Origin: Paracoccus benzoatiresistens
GTDB taxonomy: Bacteria > Pseudomonadota > Alphaproteobacteria > Rhodobacterales > Rhodobacteraceae
Assembly: GCF_026913015.1 (NCBI RefSeq)
Contig: NZ_JAPTYD010000005.1
Span: 101,756-165,755 of the forward strand
Direction: 5' to 3'
Length of the DNA stretch: 64,000 nt
The translations under genes and the position numbers were made by a program. Positions 1 to 8,888 of the stretch are shown here, piece by piece. Each line of letters begins with the position of its first letter. Position 1 is the stretch's first letter. Under the pieces are notes generated by a model. That model saw only the letters and a list, made by a program, of their open reading frames with translations, was not told the DNA's origin and did no database searches.

Positions 1-1381
1 CCTCGTTTGCCGGCAGGTAGCGCGTCCAGCGGAAGCCTGCCGTGTCCTCCTGCGCCTTGGCCAGCAGGGCGCCCGACACCTGCTGGAACCGGCAGACCAG
101 GGCGCGGGCCTCGTCGGTCCGGGGGTCCATCATCAGGTCGGCCAGCAGATCGACCACCACCCGGCTGCGCAAGCCTTCAGCCGCCTGGTCGGCGACCGCG
201 CGCAGCAACTCGCGATCCCCGGGGCGGGCCGTATCGGTGACATAGCTGCGATAGCGGGGCATGGCGACCAGCAGCGCGGTGATGGCCTCGCGCAGGGACT
301 CCGGGCCGGGTTCGGCAACCGGGGAACCCTTGGTCGCGGCGGCGGCCATGTCGGCCAGCTGCCGCCGCTCGGCGGCCAGTTCGTTGTCCAGCACGTCCAG
401 CTTGGCCTGGCGCAACTCGGCCCGGAAATCCGTCTCGATGCCGGTTGCCTGCCGCCACAGCCCGTCCAGCGCCTCGATCCCGGCAGGGTCGGTCAGCATC
501 CGGGCGATCAGGCGCGCGGCCTCGTATCCGGTGGTTCCGACTGTTTCCCATTCGGGGGGCAGGGTTTCGTCGCCGACCAGGATCTTCTCGACCCAGACCG
601 GCGTGTCGGGCAGCGCCGCGTGCAGCCATTGCAGATAGGTTTCGGGATCGGCCAGCCCGTCGATGTGATCGACCCTCAACCCCTGGACCAGGCTAGACCG
701 GACAAGTTCGAGGATCAGGCTGTGCGTGTCCTCGCAGACCTGGGGATCCTCGACCCGCATCCCGATTAGGCTGGTGACGTTGAAGAAACGCCTGTGCGTG
801 ATGCCGTCGCGTTCCTGGTCGAAATGGACCAGCCGCCAATGCTGCGCCTCGTGCAGGCTGCGCAGGTCCTCGGTCTCGGGGCTGCCGTCGGCCAGGGGCA
901 GCGACACATCGCCGAAACTCCAGGTCCCGTCGGAGGCCCTGAATGTGTCCTCGGCCAGGATCTTCTCGAAAGGTTCCGGCAGGAAGGGCAGGACCAGCGG
1001 GCCGGCGTCCCAGTCGATGTCAAAATGCCGGGCATAGCGGCTGTCGCGGCCATGCTTCAGCACATCCAGCAGCCACGGGTTTTCCAGCGTGAAGGCCGTG
1101 TGATTGGGCACGATGTCCAGGATGATCCCCAGGCCCTGCGCCTTGGCGGCGCGGGCCAGGGCCTCGAACCCCTCGCGGTTGCCCAGGGCGGGGTCGATCC
1201 GTGTCGGGTCGGTGATGTCATAGCCATGGGTCGAGCCCGTCTGAGCCATGAAGATCGGCGAAAGATAGAGATGCGAGACGCCGAGTGTCTTCAGATAGGG
1301 CAGCAGGCTGGTGACCCGCGCGAAATCCACGCCGTCGCGAAGCTGGATCCGATAGGTTGCCGTAGGAATGAATGTGGTCAT
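1..1381 (-). CDS. treY: Maltooligosyl trehalose synthase, 3' end cut by window edge
   Basis: GH13-family intramolecular transglucosylase that turns the reducing-end alpha-1,4 bond of maltodextrins into a trehalose linkage, in the cytoplasm. About 460 N-terminal residues are present. GH13 region I reads LDIVPNH (around residues 89-94), region II is GLRVDHID with the nucleophile Asp near 238, and region III is VWVEKI with the acid/base Glu near 265. Region IV lies beyond the window edge. The ATG shares an ATGA overlap with the stop of treZ, so the two are translationally coupled and act in sequence in the TreY/TreZ route from glycogen to trehalose. The long plus-strand reading frames across it are antisense artefacts of high G+C. 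The family call is secure; only the missing end is unknown. Confidence 0.95.
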   Translation of the reverse strand, partial: MTTFIPTATYRIQLRDGVDFARVTSLLPYLKTLGVSHLYLSPIFMAQTGSTHGYDITDPTRIDPALGNREGFEALARAAKAQGLGIILDIVPNHTAFTLENPWLLDVLKHGRDSRYARHFDIDWDAGPLVLPFLPEPFEKILAEDTFRASDGTWSFGDVSLPLADGSPETEDLRSLHEAQHWRLVHFDQERDGITHRRFFNVTSLIGMRVEDPQVCEDTHSLILELVRSSLVQGLRVDHIDGLADPETYLQWLHAALPDTPVWVEKILVGDETLPPEWETVGTTGYEAARLIARMLTDPAGIEALDGLWRQATGIETDFRAELRQAKLDVLDNELAAERRQLADMAAAATKGSPVAEPGPESLREAITALLVAMPRYRSYVTDTARPGDRELLRAVADQAAEGLRSRVVVDLLADLMMDPRTDEARALVCRFQQVSGALLAKAQEDTAGFRWTRYLPANE

Positions 1382-3087
1382 CTGGGCCTTGTTGTGACGG
1401 AAAGGGCAAAGGGATCAAGGCCGATGCGGCCCAGTGTGAATGCCGTATCCTGCGGTGGTTTCAAATCCGGTTCAACCTCGCCCAGGCTCAGCCACAGGTC
1501 CAGCGTCCCGGCGTGGAAGTGCCACGTCGCCGACAGCGATGCCGTCCCATGGCGGGTCACGTCGGCGGGGGCGCTGCGCCCGCTTTTCAGCAGCGGCACG
1601 ACATGATCCGCGCGGAAGGACAGCGCCCGCCGCGTCAGGTCCAGCCAGTTGCGGGCCTTGTCGTCGTCCCAGTCCAGCTTGGACCGCTGGAAGGTTTCCG
1701 GCGACAAGGGGTCGGGAACCTGGGACCCCAGGCTGGCGATTCCGGCGAATTCGGCGGCACGGCCCTTGCGGACGGCCTCGGCCAGGTCGCCGGTATAGTC
1801 GGCGAAGAACAGGAAGGGGGTGGTGGCGCCGCGCTCCTCGCCCATGAAGATCATGGGGATATAGGGTGCGACCAGTAGCAGGGCATAGGCCACGCGGACG
1901 CCCTCGGGATCGGCCAGCGACAGCAGCCTTTCGCCCCGGGCCCGGTTGCCCACCTGGTCATGGGTCTGGGTCGAGTTGACGAATGTGGTCGGCGGCAGGT
2001 GTCCGCAAGGCCGGCCGCGCGGCGTGTCGCGGCCGGGGCGCGGCTGGCCTTCCTCGATATGCCCGCGCCCGAGCGCCAGGCACAGGTCTCCGACAGGGTC
2101 GTGCGAGAAGCTTGCGTAATAGCTGTCGGATTCCCCCGTCAGCCGGCAATGGACCGCATGGTGGAAATCGTCGTTCCAGGTCGCGTCGAAGCCGTTTTCG
2201 CGCAGGTCCGGTTCGTTCCGCTCGTCCTCGACGATCAGGTGGATGGCGCGCGCGGGATCGACCGCGTGCAGGCGCTGCGCGAATTGCCGCATGAACTCGT
2301 CCGCGCCCGGACCAGTGATCTGGTGGACCGCATCCAGCCGCAGCCCGTCCAGCCGGAATTCCCCGATCCAGTATTCCGCGCATTGGATCCAGTATTCGCG
2401 CACCGCCGGCTGCGAAAAGTCGATGGCCGCGCCCCAGGGCGTGTGTCGGCCTTCATCGAAGAAGCGGGGCGCGGCATGGTGCAGATAGGCGCCATCCGGG
2501 CCGAAGTGGTTCATCACCAGATCCAGGATCACCATCAGCCCCAGCGAATGGGCGTGATCGACAAGGCGGCGCAGGTCGTCGGGGCTGCCATAGGCCGGAT
2601 GCAGCGCATAGGGCAGAACGCCATCATAGCCCCAGCCCCGGTCGCCGGACCATTGGCCGACCGGCATGATCTCGATGGCGGTGATGCCCAGATCGGCCAG
2701 TCCCGCCAGTTTTTCCGTAGCCGCAGCCAGGGTGCCCTGAGGCGTGAAGGTGCCGAGGTGAAGTTCATAGATCACCGCCTCGGCCCAGTCGCGGCCCTGC
2801 CACGGCACCTGCCACGCATGATCGGCAGGTCCCGTCACTAGCGAGGGGGCATGGACATCGCCCGATTGCAGCCGGCTGGCCGGGTCGGGCAGGTCCTGTC
2901 CGTCCACCCGGAACAGATAGCCGTCGCCCGGTTGCGCCGGGGCGCTGGCCGACCAGAACCCGTCCTGTTCCCGTGTCATGGCATGGGACTGGCCGCGCAG
3001 CACCAGCCCCACTTCGCTTGCGTCGGGCGCCCAGATCCGCGCCGTCCAGCCATCCTCGGACCAGCGCCCGCCCCAGTGTGATGTCAT
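1378..3087 (-). CDS. treZ: Malto-oligosyltrehalose trehalohydrolase
   Basis: Hydrolyses maltooligosyl trehalose made by TreY to release trehalose. 569 residues, normal for the family. An N-terminal CBM48/isoamylase-N-like domain (about 1-95) precedes the GH13 barrel. Region I is LDLVMNH (about 188-194), region II GLRLDAVH carries the nucleophile Asp252, IVEDE carries the acid/base Glu287, and STQTHDQ carries the transition-state-stabilising Asp377. It runs directly into treY with a 4-base overlap. A treX or glgX debranching gene often lies nearby in such operons but none is visible upstream here, where an SDR gene ends 14 bases away. Trehalose suggests a role in osmotic or desiccation tolerance. 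Confidence 0.95.
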   Translation of the reverse strand: MTSHWGGRWSEDGWTARIWAPDASEVGLVLRGQSHAMTREQDGFWSASAPAQPGDGYLFRVDGQDLPDPASRLQSGDVHAPSLVTGPADHAWQVPWQGRDWAEAVIYELHLGTFTPQGTLAAATEKLAGLADLGITAIEIMPVGQWSGDRGWGYDGVLPYALHPAYGSPDDLRRLVDHAHSLGLMVILDLVMNHFGPDGAYLHHAAPRFFDEGRHTPWGAAIDFSQPAVREYWIQCAEYWIGEFRLDGLRLDAVHQITGPGADEFMRQFAQRLHAVDPARAIHLIVEDERNEPDLRENGFDATWNDDFHHAVHCRLTGESDSYYASFSHDPVGDLCLALGRGHIEEGQPRPGRDTPRGRPCGHLPPTTFVNSTQTHDQVGNRARGERLLSLADPEGVRVAYALLLVAPYIPMIFMGEERGATTPFLFFADYTGDLAEAVRKGRAAEFAGIASLGSQVPDPLSPETFQRSKLDWDDDKARNWLDLTRRALSFRADHVVPLLKSGRSAPADVTRHGTASLSATWHFHAGTLDLWLSLGEVEPDLKPPQDTAFTLGRIGLDPFALSVTTRPR

Positions 3088-3101
3088 CCTGCTTCCGCCC
3101 C

Positions 3102-3980
3102 TCAGATCATCGGTTTGCCGCCGGTGACGGCAATCGTCGCCCCCGAGACATAGCTGGACATCGGTTCCGCCAGCATCACATAGGCCGAGGCCAGCTCAAC
3201 CGGCTGGGCCGGACGCTTCATCGGATAGTTCTCGCCGAACTTGGACACCTTCTCGGCCTCCATGCTGGCGGGGATCAAGGGGGTCCAGACGGGACCGGGC
3301 GCGACCACGTTCGCGCGGATGCCGCGTTCAGCCAGAAGCTGCGCAAGGCCCATGGTGAAGTTCTGGATGGCCCCCTTGGTCGTCGCATAGGCCAGCAGGT
3401 TTGGGCTGGGGGTGTCGGCGTTGATCGAGGCCGTGTTGATGATCGCGCTGCCGGGCTTCATGTGCGGCACGGCGGCCTTGGTCAGGTAGAACATGGCATG
3501 GATGTTGGTGGCGAAGGTGTATTGCCATTCCTCGTCCGGGATGTCCTCGATCTTGTCGAAGGTGCGCTGGTGGGCGGCGTTGTTGACCAGGATGTCGATC
3601 CCGCCGAACTTCGCGACGGTTTCCGAGATGATCTTGCGGCAGTGCTCGGGGTCCGAGATGTCGCCCGGGAAGGTCAGGCATTCCCGCCCCGCATCGCGGA
3701 TCAGTTGCGCGGTGGATTGCGCGTCCTCGGTTTCGTCCAGATAGGCCAGCGCCACGTCGGCGCCCTCGCGCGCATAGGCGATGGCCACCGCGCGGCCGAT
3801 GCCGCTGTCGCCGCCCGTGATGATGGCTTTCATCCCCTCCAGCCGGTTCGCGCCGCGCCAGCTTTCCTCGCCATGGTCGGGCCTGGGGTCCATCTTCTGG
3901 AAGCTGCCGGGCAATTCCTGCTGCTGCTTCGGGAACGGGGGCTTCGGATAGTCGCGCATCTGCGGCCTCGCTTTTTTCAT
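3102..3980 (-). CDS. SDR-family oxidoreductase, YghA / general stress protein 39 type
   Basis: NAD(P)-dependent short-chain dehydrogenase/reductase. The N-terminus has the Pro-rich leader YPKPPFPKQQQ typical of the YghA/YhxC branch, then the Rossmann motif TGGDSGIG, the NNAAH segment and the active site YATTK; the substrate-binding end holds VAPGPVWTPL. The natural alcohol or aldehyde substrate is not known from sequence. I chose the ATG that gives MKKARPQM, about 292 residues. A GTG start at 4049 would add 23 residues (315 in all) but fits the family leader less well, and neither start has a strong Shine-Dalgarno. It lies 14 bases upstream of treZ on the same strand, so co-transcription with the trehalose genes is plausible, consistent with a stress role. 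Confidence 0.85.
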   Translation of the reverse strand: MKKARPQMRDYPKPPFPKQQQELPGSFQKMDPRPDHGEESWRGANRLEGMKAIITGGDSGIGRAVAIAYAREGADVALAYLDETEDAQSTAQLIRDAGRECLTFPGDISDPEHCRKIISETVAKFGGIDILVNNAAHQRTFDKIEDIPDEEWQYTFATNIHAMFYLTKAAVPHMKPGSAIINTASINADTPSPNLLAYATTKGAIQNFTMGLAQLLAERGIRANVVAPGPVWTPLIPASMEAEKVSKFGENYPMKRPAQPVELASAYVMLAEPMSSYVSGATIAVTGGKPMI

Positions 3981-4117
3981 GGTGGATGGCCGCCCGGCAG
4001 GCGGGCGGGATGCCCTTTCAGAACCGCCTTGATGCCAATCGGTTTCCACGTTGCTGTTTATCAGTTGAAAAGCTGGTGCCCGGGTTGCGGAACAACTGCC
4101 CTCGCCGCGTCGTTTGA

Positions 4118-4357
<240 letters not shown>

Positions 4358-4361
4358 GGCC

Positions 4362-4598
4362 ATGTCCGGCGGCAGCGACGCCCGGCTGATCGCCTATGGC
4401 AAGCTGATCGACGCACTGCCCGGCCTTCTTGACGCGGAAGGCCGGCAAGCGCTTTGCGACTGGCTGTCCGAGCGCCAGGTCCTTCATGACGGTCAGGAGG
4501 ACCCCGGCGCCGTCATCGTCGAGGGACTGGAAACCGAACTGGCCATCGCCCAGGTGTTTCGCGAACTGTCCGAACGTTTCGACTGCAGGCAGCCCTAG
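4362..4598 (+). CDS. Hypothetical 78-residue protein
   Basis: Small acidic, mostly helical-looking protein with no family I recognise. The ATG lies 4 bases after the stop of the preceding small gene, so the two probably share a transcript; the tail of that gene (GGGGGGTATTGAGG) may supply the ribosome site. Its stop TAG overlaps the stop of the convergent isochorismatase-like gene: the four bases CTAG serve both. The coding call rests on spacing, start context and lack of a better frame, so it is moderate. Confidence 0.5.
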   Translation: MSGGSDARLIAYGKLIDALPGLLDAEGRQALCDWLSERQVLHDGQEDPGAVIVEGLETELAIAQVFRELSERFDCRQP

Positions 4599-5224
4599 AC
4601 AAGGGCCGCCAGCAGCTTTTGCGTCTCGATCATCTCGATCTGCTGGCCGAAGCGGTTGGCATAGACCTCCATCGTGGCGTCATGCGTCTCGTCCGTCGAT
4701 GAACACAGCGCGTCCGACACGATGATCACGCGATAGCCCAGATCGACCGCGCCCATCACCGCGGCCAGCAGGCAGACATCCGTTTCGCCCCCGGTCATGA
4801 TCAGCGTGTCGATCCCCTCGTCCTGCAGCATCCGGTGCAGCCGGCCATCCATCCAGGGCGAATAGACCGGCTTGTCGAAGACCCGGGCGGCCGGCAGGTG
4901 CAGTTCCAGTTCCGGCAAGAGCCTTTCCCAGTCAGGGTCGATGTTCCGCCGCAGCATCTGCGGCCATTTTTCGTAGTAATGCCGCCAGTTGCCAGGGGCG
5001 TCGTCCAGCGTTTCGGGCGTGATGAAGCGCGTGAAGATCGTCTGCGCGGGAAAGCGTTCGACCACCTGGCAGATCTGCGGCAGCACCCATTCGACAGCCC
5101 AAGGAGAGCCCTTGTCGAACATGCGCTGCATGTCGATGCACAGGTGAACGGTCTTCTCGCCGGGTGGGCCATAGATCAGGCCCTCGTTGACCTTCTCGTC
5201 CTCGTTCCGCTTGCCAAACGTCAT
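4595..5224 (-). CDS. Isochorismatase-like cysteine hydrolase
   Basis: 209-residue member of the isochorismatase/nicotinamidase fold. The Asp-Lys-Cys triad is visible: Asp31 in CIDMQRMF, Lys118 in FDKPVYSPW and Cys151 in TDVCLLAAVMGAVDLGY, with the usual cis-peptide-type segment before the Cys. Members hydrolyse amides or vinyl ethers such as nicotinamide, N-carbamoyl compounds or isochorismate; the particular substrate cannot be read here. ATG chosen because AAGGAGAACGGC lies just upstream. It stands alone on this strand, convergent with the small-protein pair and divergent from dinB. Confidence 0.85.
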   Translation of the reverse strand: MTFGKRNEDEKVNEGLIYGPPGEKTVHLCIDMQRMFDKGSPWAVEWVLPQICQVVERFPAQTIFTRFITPETLDDAPGNWRHYYEKWPQMLRRNIDPDWERLLPELELHLPAARVFDKPVYSPWMDGRLHRMLQDEGIDTLIMTGGETDVCLLAAVMGAVDLGYRVIIVSDALCSSTDETHDATMEVYANRFGQQIEMIETQKLLAALV

Positions 5225-5409
5225 GCCGTTCTCCTTCGTCTTATCAAGGATGAAACAGTCGCGTGGTCGGCTGGTTGCAGGCCGCCCGCCTGCGTAAACA
5301 TTTGTTCTGCGCCGGAACCCGGGCAGCATCAGGGCGCTGTTCCGCCTTTGTTTCCATCTTCCGGTCGGTTAGGATGGATCCGGCTGGCGACGCGCGGGAT
5401 GGAAGCCTC

Positions 5410-6528
5410 ATGGAGGAAGGACGGGACGGGGAAGATCGCGCGGCAGGGGCGTCCTTGCGCAAGATCATCCACGTGGACATGGACGCCTTCTATGCGTCGG
5501 TCGAGCAGCGCGACAATCCCGACCTGCGCGGCAAGCCGGTCGCAGTTGGCGGATCGGCCGCCCGCGGCGTCGTCGCCGCCGCCAGCTACGAGGCGCGCGT
5601 CTTCGGGGTCCGGTCCGCCATGCCCTCGGTCACGGCGAAACGGCGCTGCCCCGACCTGATCTTCGTCAAGCCCCGGTTCGACGTGTATCGCGCCGTATCC
5701 GCCCAGATCCGCGAGGTCTTTGCCGAACATACCGACCTGATCGAGCCCTTGTCCCTGGACGAGGCCTATCTGGACGTCACGCGGAACAAGCAGGATATCC
5801 CGGTCGCCACCACCATCGCGCTGATGATCCGCGACCGGATCCGGCAGGTGACGGGGCTGAACGCCTCGGCCGGGATTTCCTACAACAAGTTCCTGGCAAA
5901 GCTGGCCAGCGATCTGAACAAGCCCAATGGCCAGGCGGTGATCACCCCGGCGCGGGGACCCGCCTTCGTGGCCGAGCTGCCGGTCAGCAGGTTCCACGGC
6001 ATCGGCCCCGCCACCGCCGCCAGGATGGAACGGCTGGGCATCGTCACCGGGGCCGATCTGCGCGCCCGCTCGCCCGAGTTCCTGCGCCATCATTTCGGCA
6101 AGGCGGGATCGTGGTATTACCGCATCGCGCGCGGCATCGACCACCGCCCGGTCGAGCCGCACCGCATCCGCAAGTCGGTGGGCGCCGAGGACACCTTTTC
6201 CACCGACATCCACGACTTCGACGAGGCTCGGCGCGAGATCGCGCCCCTGGCCGCAAAGGTCTGGCGCCATTGCGAAGGCAGGCAGCTGACCGGTCGCACG
6301 GTCACGCTGAAGGTGAAATACGCAGATTTCCAGCAGATCACCCGAAGCAGGACCCTGGCGGCGCCGGTGCATGGCGCCAGCGACCTGGAGGCCATTGCCG
6401 TGGGACTGTTGCAGCCGCTGTTCCCGGTGGACAAGGGCGTGCGCCTGCTGGGCGTCACCCTGTCCTCGCTGGAATCCGGGGACGAGGCCGAGGCGCGCCA
6501 GCTTTCCCTGGGCCTGCCGGGGCTGTGA
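5410..6528 (+). CDS. dinB: DNA polymerase IV (Y-family translesion polymerase)
   Basis: Error-prone translesion DNA polymerase of the SOS/damage response. 372 residues from the ATG giving MEEGRDGED. The palm motif VDMDAFYASVE supplies the metal-binding Asp, and SLDEAYLDVT (Asp117, Glu118) supplies the second acidic pair. A helix-hairpin-helix follows (FHGIGPATAARM) and the little-finger domain ends the protein. The C-terminal QLSLGL matches the beta-clamp-binding motif. Upstream in-frame starts exist back to 5263, but AGGAAGG is not well placed for them and homologues begin close to the palm motif. No clear LexA box was found in the 185 bases separating it from the divergent isochorismatase gene. 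It converges on aroQ with a 9-base gap. Confidence 0.93.
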   Translation: MEEGRDGEDRAAGASLRKIIHVDMDAFYASVEQRDNPDLRGKPVAVGGSAARGVVAAASYEARVFGVRSAMPSVTAKRRCPDLIFVKPRFDVYRAVSAQIREVFAEHTDLIEPLSLDEAYLDVTRNKQDIPVATTIALMIRDRIRQVTGLNASAGISYNKFLAKLASDLNKPNGQAVITPARGPAFVAELPVSRFHGIGPATAARMERLGIVTGADLRARSPEFLRHHFGKAGSWYYRIARGIDHRPVEPHRIRKSVGAEDTFSTDIHDFDEARREIAPLAAKVWRHCEGRQLTGRTVTLKVKYADFQQITRSRTLAAPVHGASDLEAIAVGLLQPLFPVDKGVRLLGVTLSSLESGDEAEARQLSLGLPGL

Positions 6529-6537
6529 AAGGCAGGG

Positions 6538-6987
6538 TCATTCGCCCGCTTCTGCCACCAGGCTGGCGATCCGGCGCAGGGCCAGGCGATATCCTTCTGT
6601 CCCGCAGCCGGCGATCACGCCATCGGCGCGCAGGCTGACATAGGAATGGTGGCGAAAGCTTTCGCGCTTGTGGACGTTCGAGATATGGACTTCGATCACC
6701 GGTCCGTCGAAGGCATTCAGCGCGTCCAGGATCGCCACCGAGGTATGGGTGAAGGCGGCGGGATTGATGACGATGCCCGCACCATCCTCGCGCGCCTGGT
6801 GGATCCAGTCGATGATCTGGCCTTCGGTGTTCGACTGCAGGAAACGCGTCCGCACGCCCAGTTCGGCCGCCAACGCCACGCAGTCGCGTTCCACATCGGC
6901 CAGGGTTTCGTGGCCATAGATATGGGGCTGGCGCTTGCCCAGAAGGTTCAGGTTGGGACCGTTGAGGATATAGACAAGCGTGGGCAT
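6538..6987 (-). CDS. aroQ: Type II 3-dehydroquinate dehydratase
   Basis: Third step of the shikimate pathway: 3-dehydroquinate to 3-dehydroshikimate. 149 residues, normal for the dodecameric type II enzyme. [19 protein letters not shown] holds the active-site Asn, Arg and the catalytic Tyr loop. [12 protein letters not shown] and [17 protein letters not shown] hold the remaining substrate-binding residues. AAGGA lies about 8 bases before the ATG. It stands alone on the minus strand; the accBC genes that often follow aroQ are not adjacent. Confidence 0.96.
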   Translation of the reverse strand: MPTLVYILNGPNLNLLGKRQPHIYGHETLADVERDCVALAAELGVRTRFLQSNTEGQIIDWIHQAREDGAGIVINPAAFTHTSVAILDALNAFDGPVIEVHISNVHKRESFRHHSYVSLRADGVIAGCGTEGYRLALRRIASLVAEAGE

Positions 6988-7210
6988 GAACAGGGTCCTT
7001 GAGCGGTGGCGATGAATGCTTAAAGCGTAATTCCCTCGGGCGGTGAAGGCCGGTTCGATGCCGGCCAAGGTGTCGCGCCCGATGGTTGCCGGGATTGATA
7101 AAAGGCAATGGTGCGGGGCGATGATGGAACGGACCCGCCCGGGGATTGTTAGAAAGGCGTCCCGCGCCGCAACCGAAGGCGGCGCATCGCAAGAAGCAAG
7201 GAGCTTTCCC

Positions 7211-7714
7211 ATGGCCGACAAGACGCTGGAGACGCTGTTTCACGAAACGCTGAAGGACATCTATTACGCCGAACGCAAGATCCTGGGATCGCTGCGCAAG
7301 ATGGCGCGCGCCGCGCAAAGCGAGGATCTGAAGGCCGCGTTCAAGGCCCATGAGGAAGAAACCCAGGGCCAGGTCGAGCGTCTGGCGCAGGTGTTCGAAC
7401 TGATCGGCAAGCGTCCTCGGGGCAAGACCTGCGACGCCATCGAGGGCATCATCGCCGAAGCCGAGGATGTCGCCGAGGAATTCAAGGGCAGCCCGGCGCT
7501 GGACGCGGGTCTTCTGGCCGCCGCTCAGGCGGTGGAGCATTACGAGATCACCCGCTACGGGACGCTGAAGGCTTGGGCCCAGATCCTTGGCATGGACGAG
7601 GCGGTCTCGCTGCTGGACCAGACCCTGCAGGAAGAATCGGCGACCGACGAGAAGCTGACCGGCCTTGCCGAAGCCGTCATCAACGCCGCCGCCGCCGAAC
7701 GGGCCGCGGCCTGA
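7211..7714 (+). CDS. DUF892 ferritin-like protein (YciE/YciF family)
   Basis: 167-residue all-helical protein of the DUF892 family, a ferritin-like four-helix bundle seen in general-stress regulons. Start [24 protein letters not shown] is the standard family N-terminus. Candidate metal ligands include Glu in YYAERKI, Glu/His in AFKAHEEET and VEHYEI. AAGGAGC ends 7 bases before the ATG. The 220 bases upstream contain a 6-bp hairpin at 7048-7066 and a TTGATA-type promoter-like stretch near 7096. Biochemical role unproven; inferred to protect against oxidative or osmotic stress. Confidence 0.88.
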   Translation: MADKTLETLFHETLKDIYYAERKILGSLRKMARAAQSEDLKAAFKAHEEETQGQVERLAQVFELIGKRPRGKTCDAIEGIIAEAEDVAEEFKGSPALDAGLLAAAQAVEHYEITRYGTLKAWAQILGMDEAVSLLDQTLQEESATDEKLTGLAEAVINAAAAERAAA

Positions 7715-7752
7715 ACCATCCAGGGCCCGCGCCAGTCGCAGGCCTTGCCCCT

Positions 7753-7771
7753 TGCGCCGCTGGGCGGCGCA
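7753..7771. terminator. Hairpin between convergent genes
   Basis: An 8-bp perfect stem (TGCGCCGC / GCGGCGCA) with a 3-base loop lies between the DUF892 gene and the convergent glycosyltransferase. There is no T-run on either side, so if it terminates it is a weak or factor-assisted site. Confidence 0.35.
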
Positions 7772-7793
7772 GGAACGCCATCTTTGTCGCCTG

Positions 7794-8888
7794 TTAAAGG
7801 ACGAACTGCGGCGATCCGTCCTGATCGCCGGAAGTTCGACGGCATCGGGCGCGATCCAGGATTGCGCCGGCCACGATCGCCGTATGATCCCAGCCCCGAA
7901 GATCGCCTCCCGAAGCTGCGGCGGCACGGGCCATCCGGTCGCGCAGCATGTTGTCCTCCAGCACCAATCGCAGGGCCGCCGCAAAGGCCGCCGCGTCGTC
8001 GGGCGGCACGAGAAGGCCTGCCGTGGCGGGCACGGTGTCGGGGACCGCGCCCGTGTTGCAGCTGACGATCGGCAGGCCGTGGACCAGAGCCTCGTCGAAG
8101 ACCAAGCCGTAACCCTCGTATCGGGTGGCAAGCGCGAAAATGGTGGCCTGGGCATAAAGCCGGTCCAGCACGTCCTGCGCGACCCGTCCGGCCAGTGTGA
8201 TGCGGGCGGCGGCGGAGCTTTCTGCAACCTGCCGGGCCAGGGCATCGGCGCAGGCGGCGTCCCAGGGATTGCCGACGATGACCGCATCCCACGCCAGATC
8301 CGGCAGGCGCGAAAGCGCATCGACCAGGATGTCGTGGCCCTTGCGGGGGTGCAGGATGCCCACGGACAGGATCAGGGGCGGCGATGCCGGTGCAGGGGGC
8401 AGGCGCGGGCGATCAACCCCCGGCCGGGCAATGGTGATGCGCTCGGGCGGGACATCGTAGCGCTCGATCAGGATCCGCCGGGTGTGCGGGCTTGGCACAA
8501 GGACGTGCCGGGCCAGCCGCAGGTTGTCGTATTCGGTCCGGAACAGATGATCGCGTCGCGCCGCGTCCAGGCCGCTTTCCAGGGACAGCGGGTGATGGAC
8601 CATCGCCACGATGGGCGCCCGGACCTGCGCCAGGCCCGCCGTGTCGATGGCGCCGAAAACCAGCCCGTCCAGGATCAGCGGCCGGTCGGGCGGCACGGCC
8701 GCCAGCGCGGCAAGGGCTGCCTTCATCTCCTCGGGGGAAGGGTCGGGAAAGCTGGCCGGCAGTTCCAGGTGCAGCATGTCGTGGCCGATCCGGCGCAACC
8801 CCTCCAGCAGGCGGCGTTCATAGATATAGCCGCCGGTCAGGGTGGCGATGTCGCCCGGGATGGCGAAGGCGGCGGGGCAGGGGCTCAC
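7794..8888 (-). CDS. Glycosyltransferase, GT-B fold (GT4-like)
   Basis: 364 residues. The N-terminal half has a Rossmann-type acceptor domain; the C-terminal half has the nucleotide-sugar domain with SVGILHPRKGHDILVDAL and the EX7E motif in RYEGYGLVFDEALVHGLP, followed by SCNTGAVPDTV. It would transfer a sugar from an activated donor to an unknown acceptor in the cytoplasm. The GTG start overlaps the stop of the ABC permease gene (GTGA), so it is coupled to a transporter operon, an unusual partner for a glycosyltransferase. No signal peptide or membrane segment is evident. Confidence 0.85.
   Translation of the reverse strand: MSPCPAAFAIPGDIATLTGGYIYERRLLEGLRRIGHDMLHLELPASFPDPSPEEMKAALAALAAVPPDRPLILDGLVFGAIDTAGLAQVRAPIVAMVHHPLSLESGLDAARRDHLFRTEYDNLRLARHVLVPSPHTRRILIERYDVPPERITIARPGVDRPRLPPAPASPPLILSVGILHPRKGHDILVDALSRLPDLAWDAVIVGNPWDAACADALARQVAESSAAARITLAGRVAQDVLDRLYAQATIFALATRYEGYGLVFDEALVHGLPIVSCNTGAVPDTVPATAGLLVPPDDAAAFAAALRLVLEDNMLRDRMARAAAASGGDLRGWDHTAIVAGAILDRARCRRTSGDQDGSPQFVL

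Noticed and set aside
794..1606. 270-codon plus-strand open frame across treY
   Set aside because: Antisense to clear GH13 motifs; an artefact of high G+C third positions.
1960..2841. 293-codon plus-strand frame across treZ
   Set aside because: Antisense to the treZ catalytic domain; no family resemblance.
5329..6372. 347-codon minus-strand frame across dinB
   Set aside because: Antisense shadow; dinB has all catalytic motifs.
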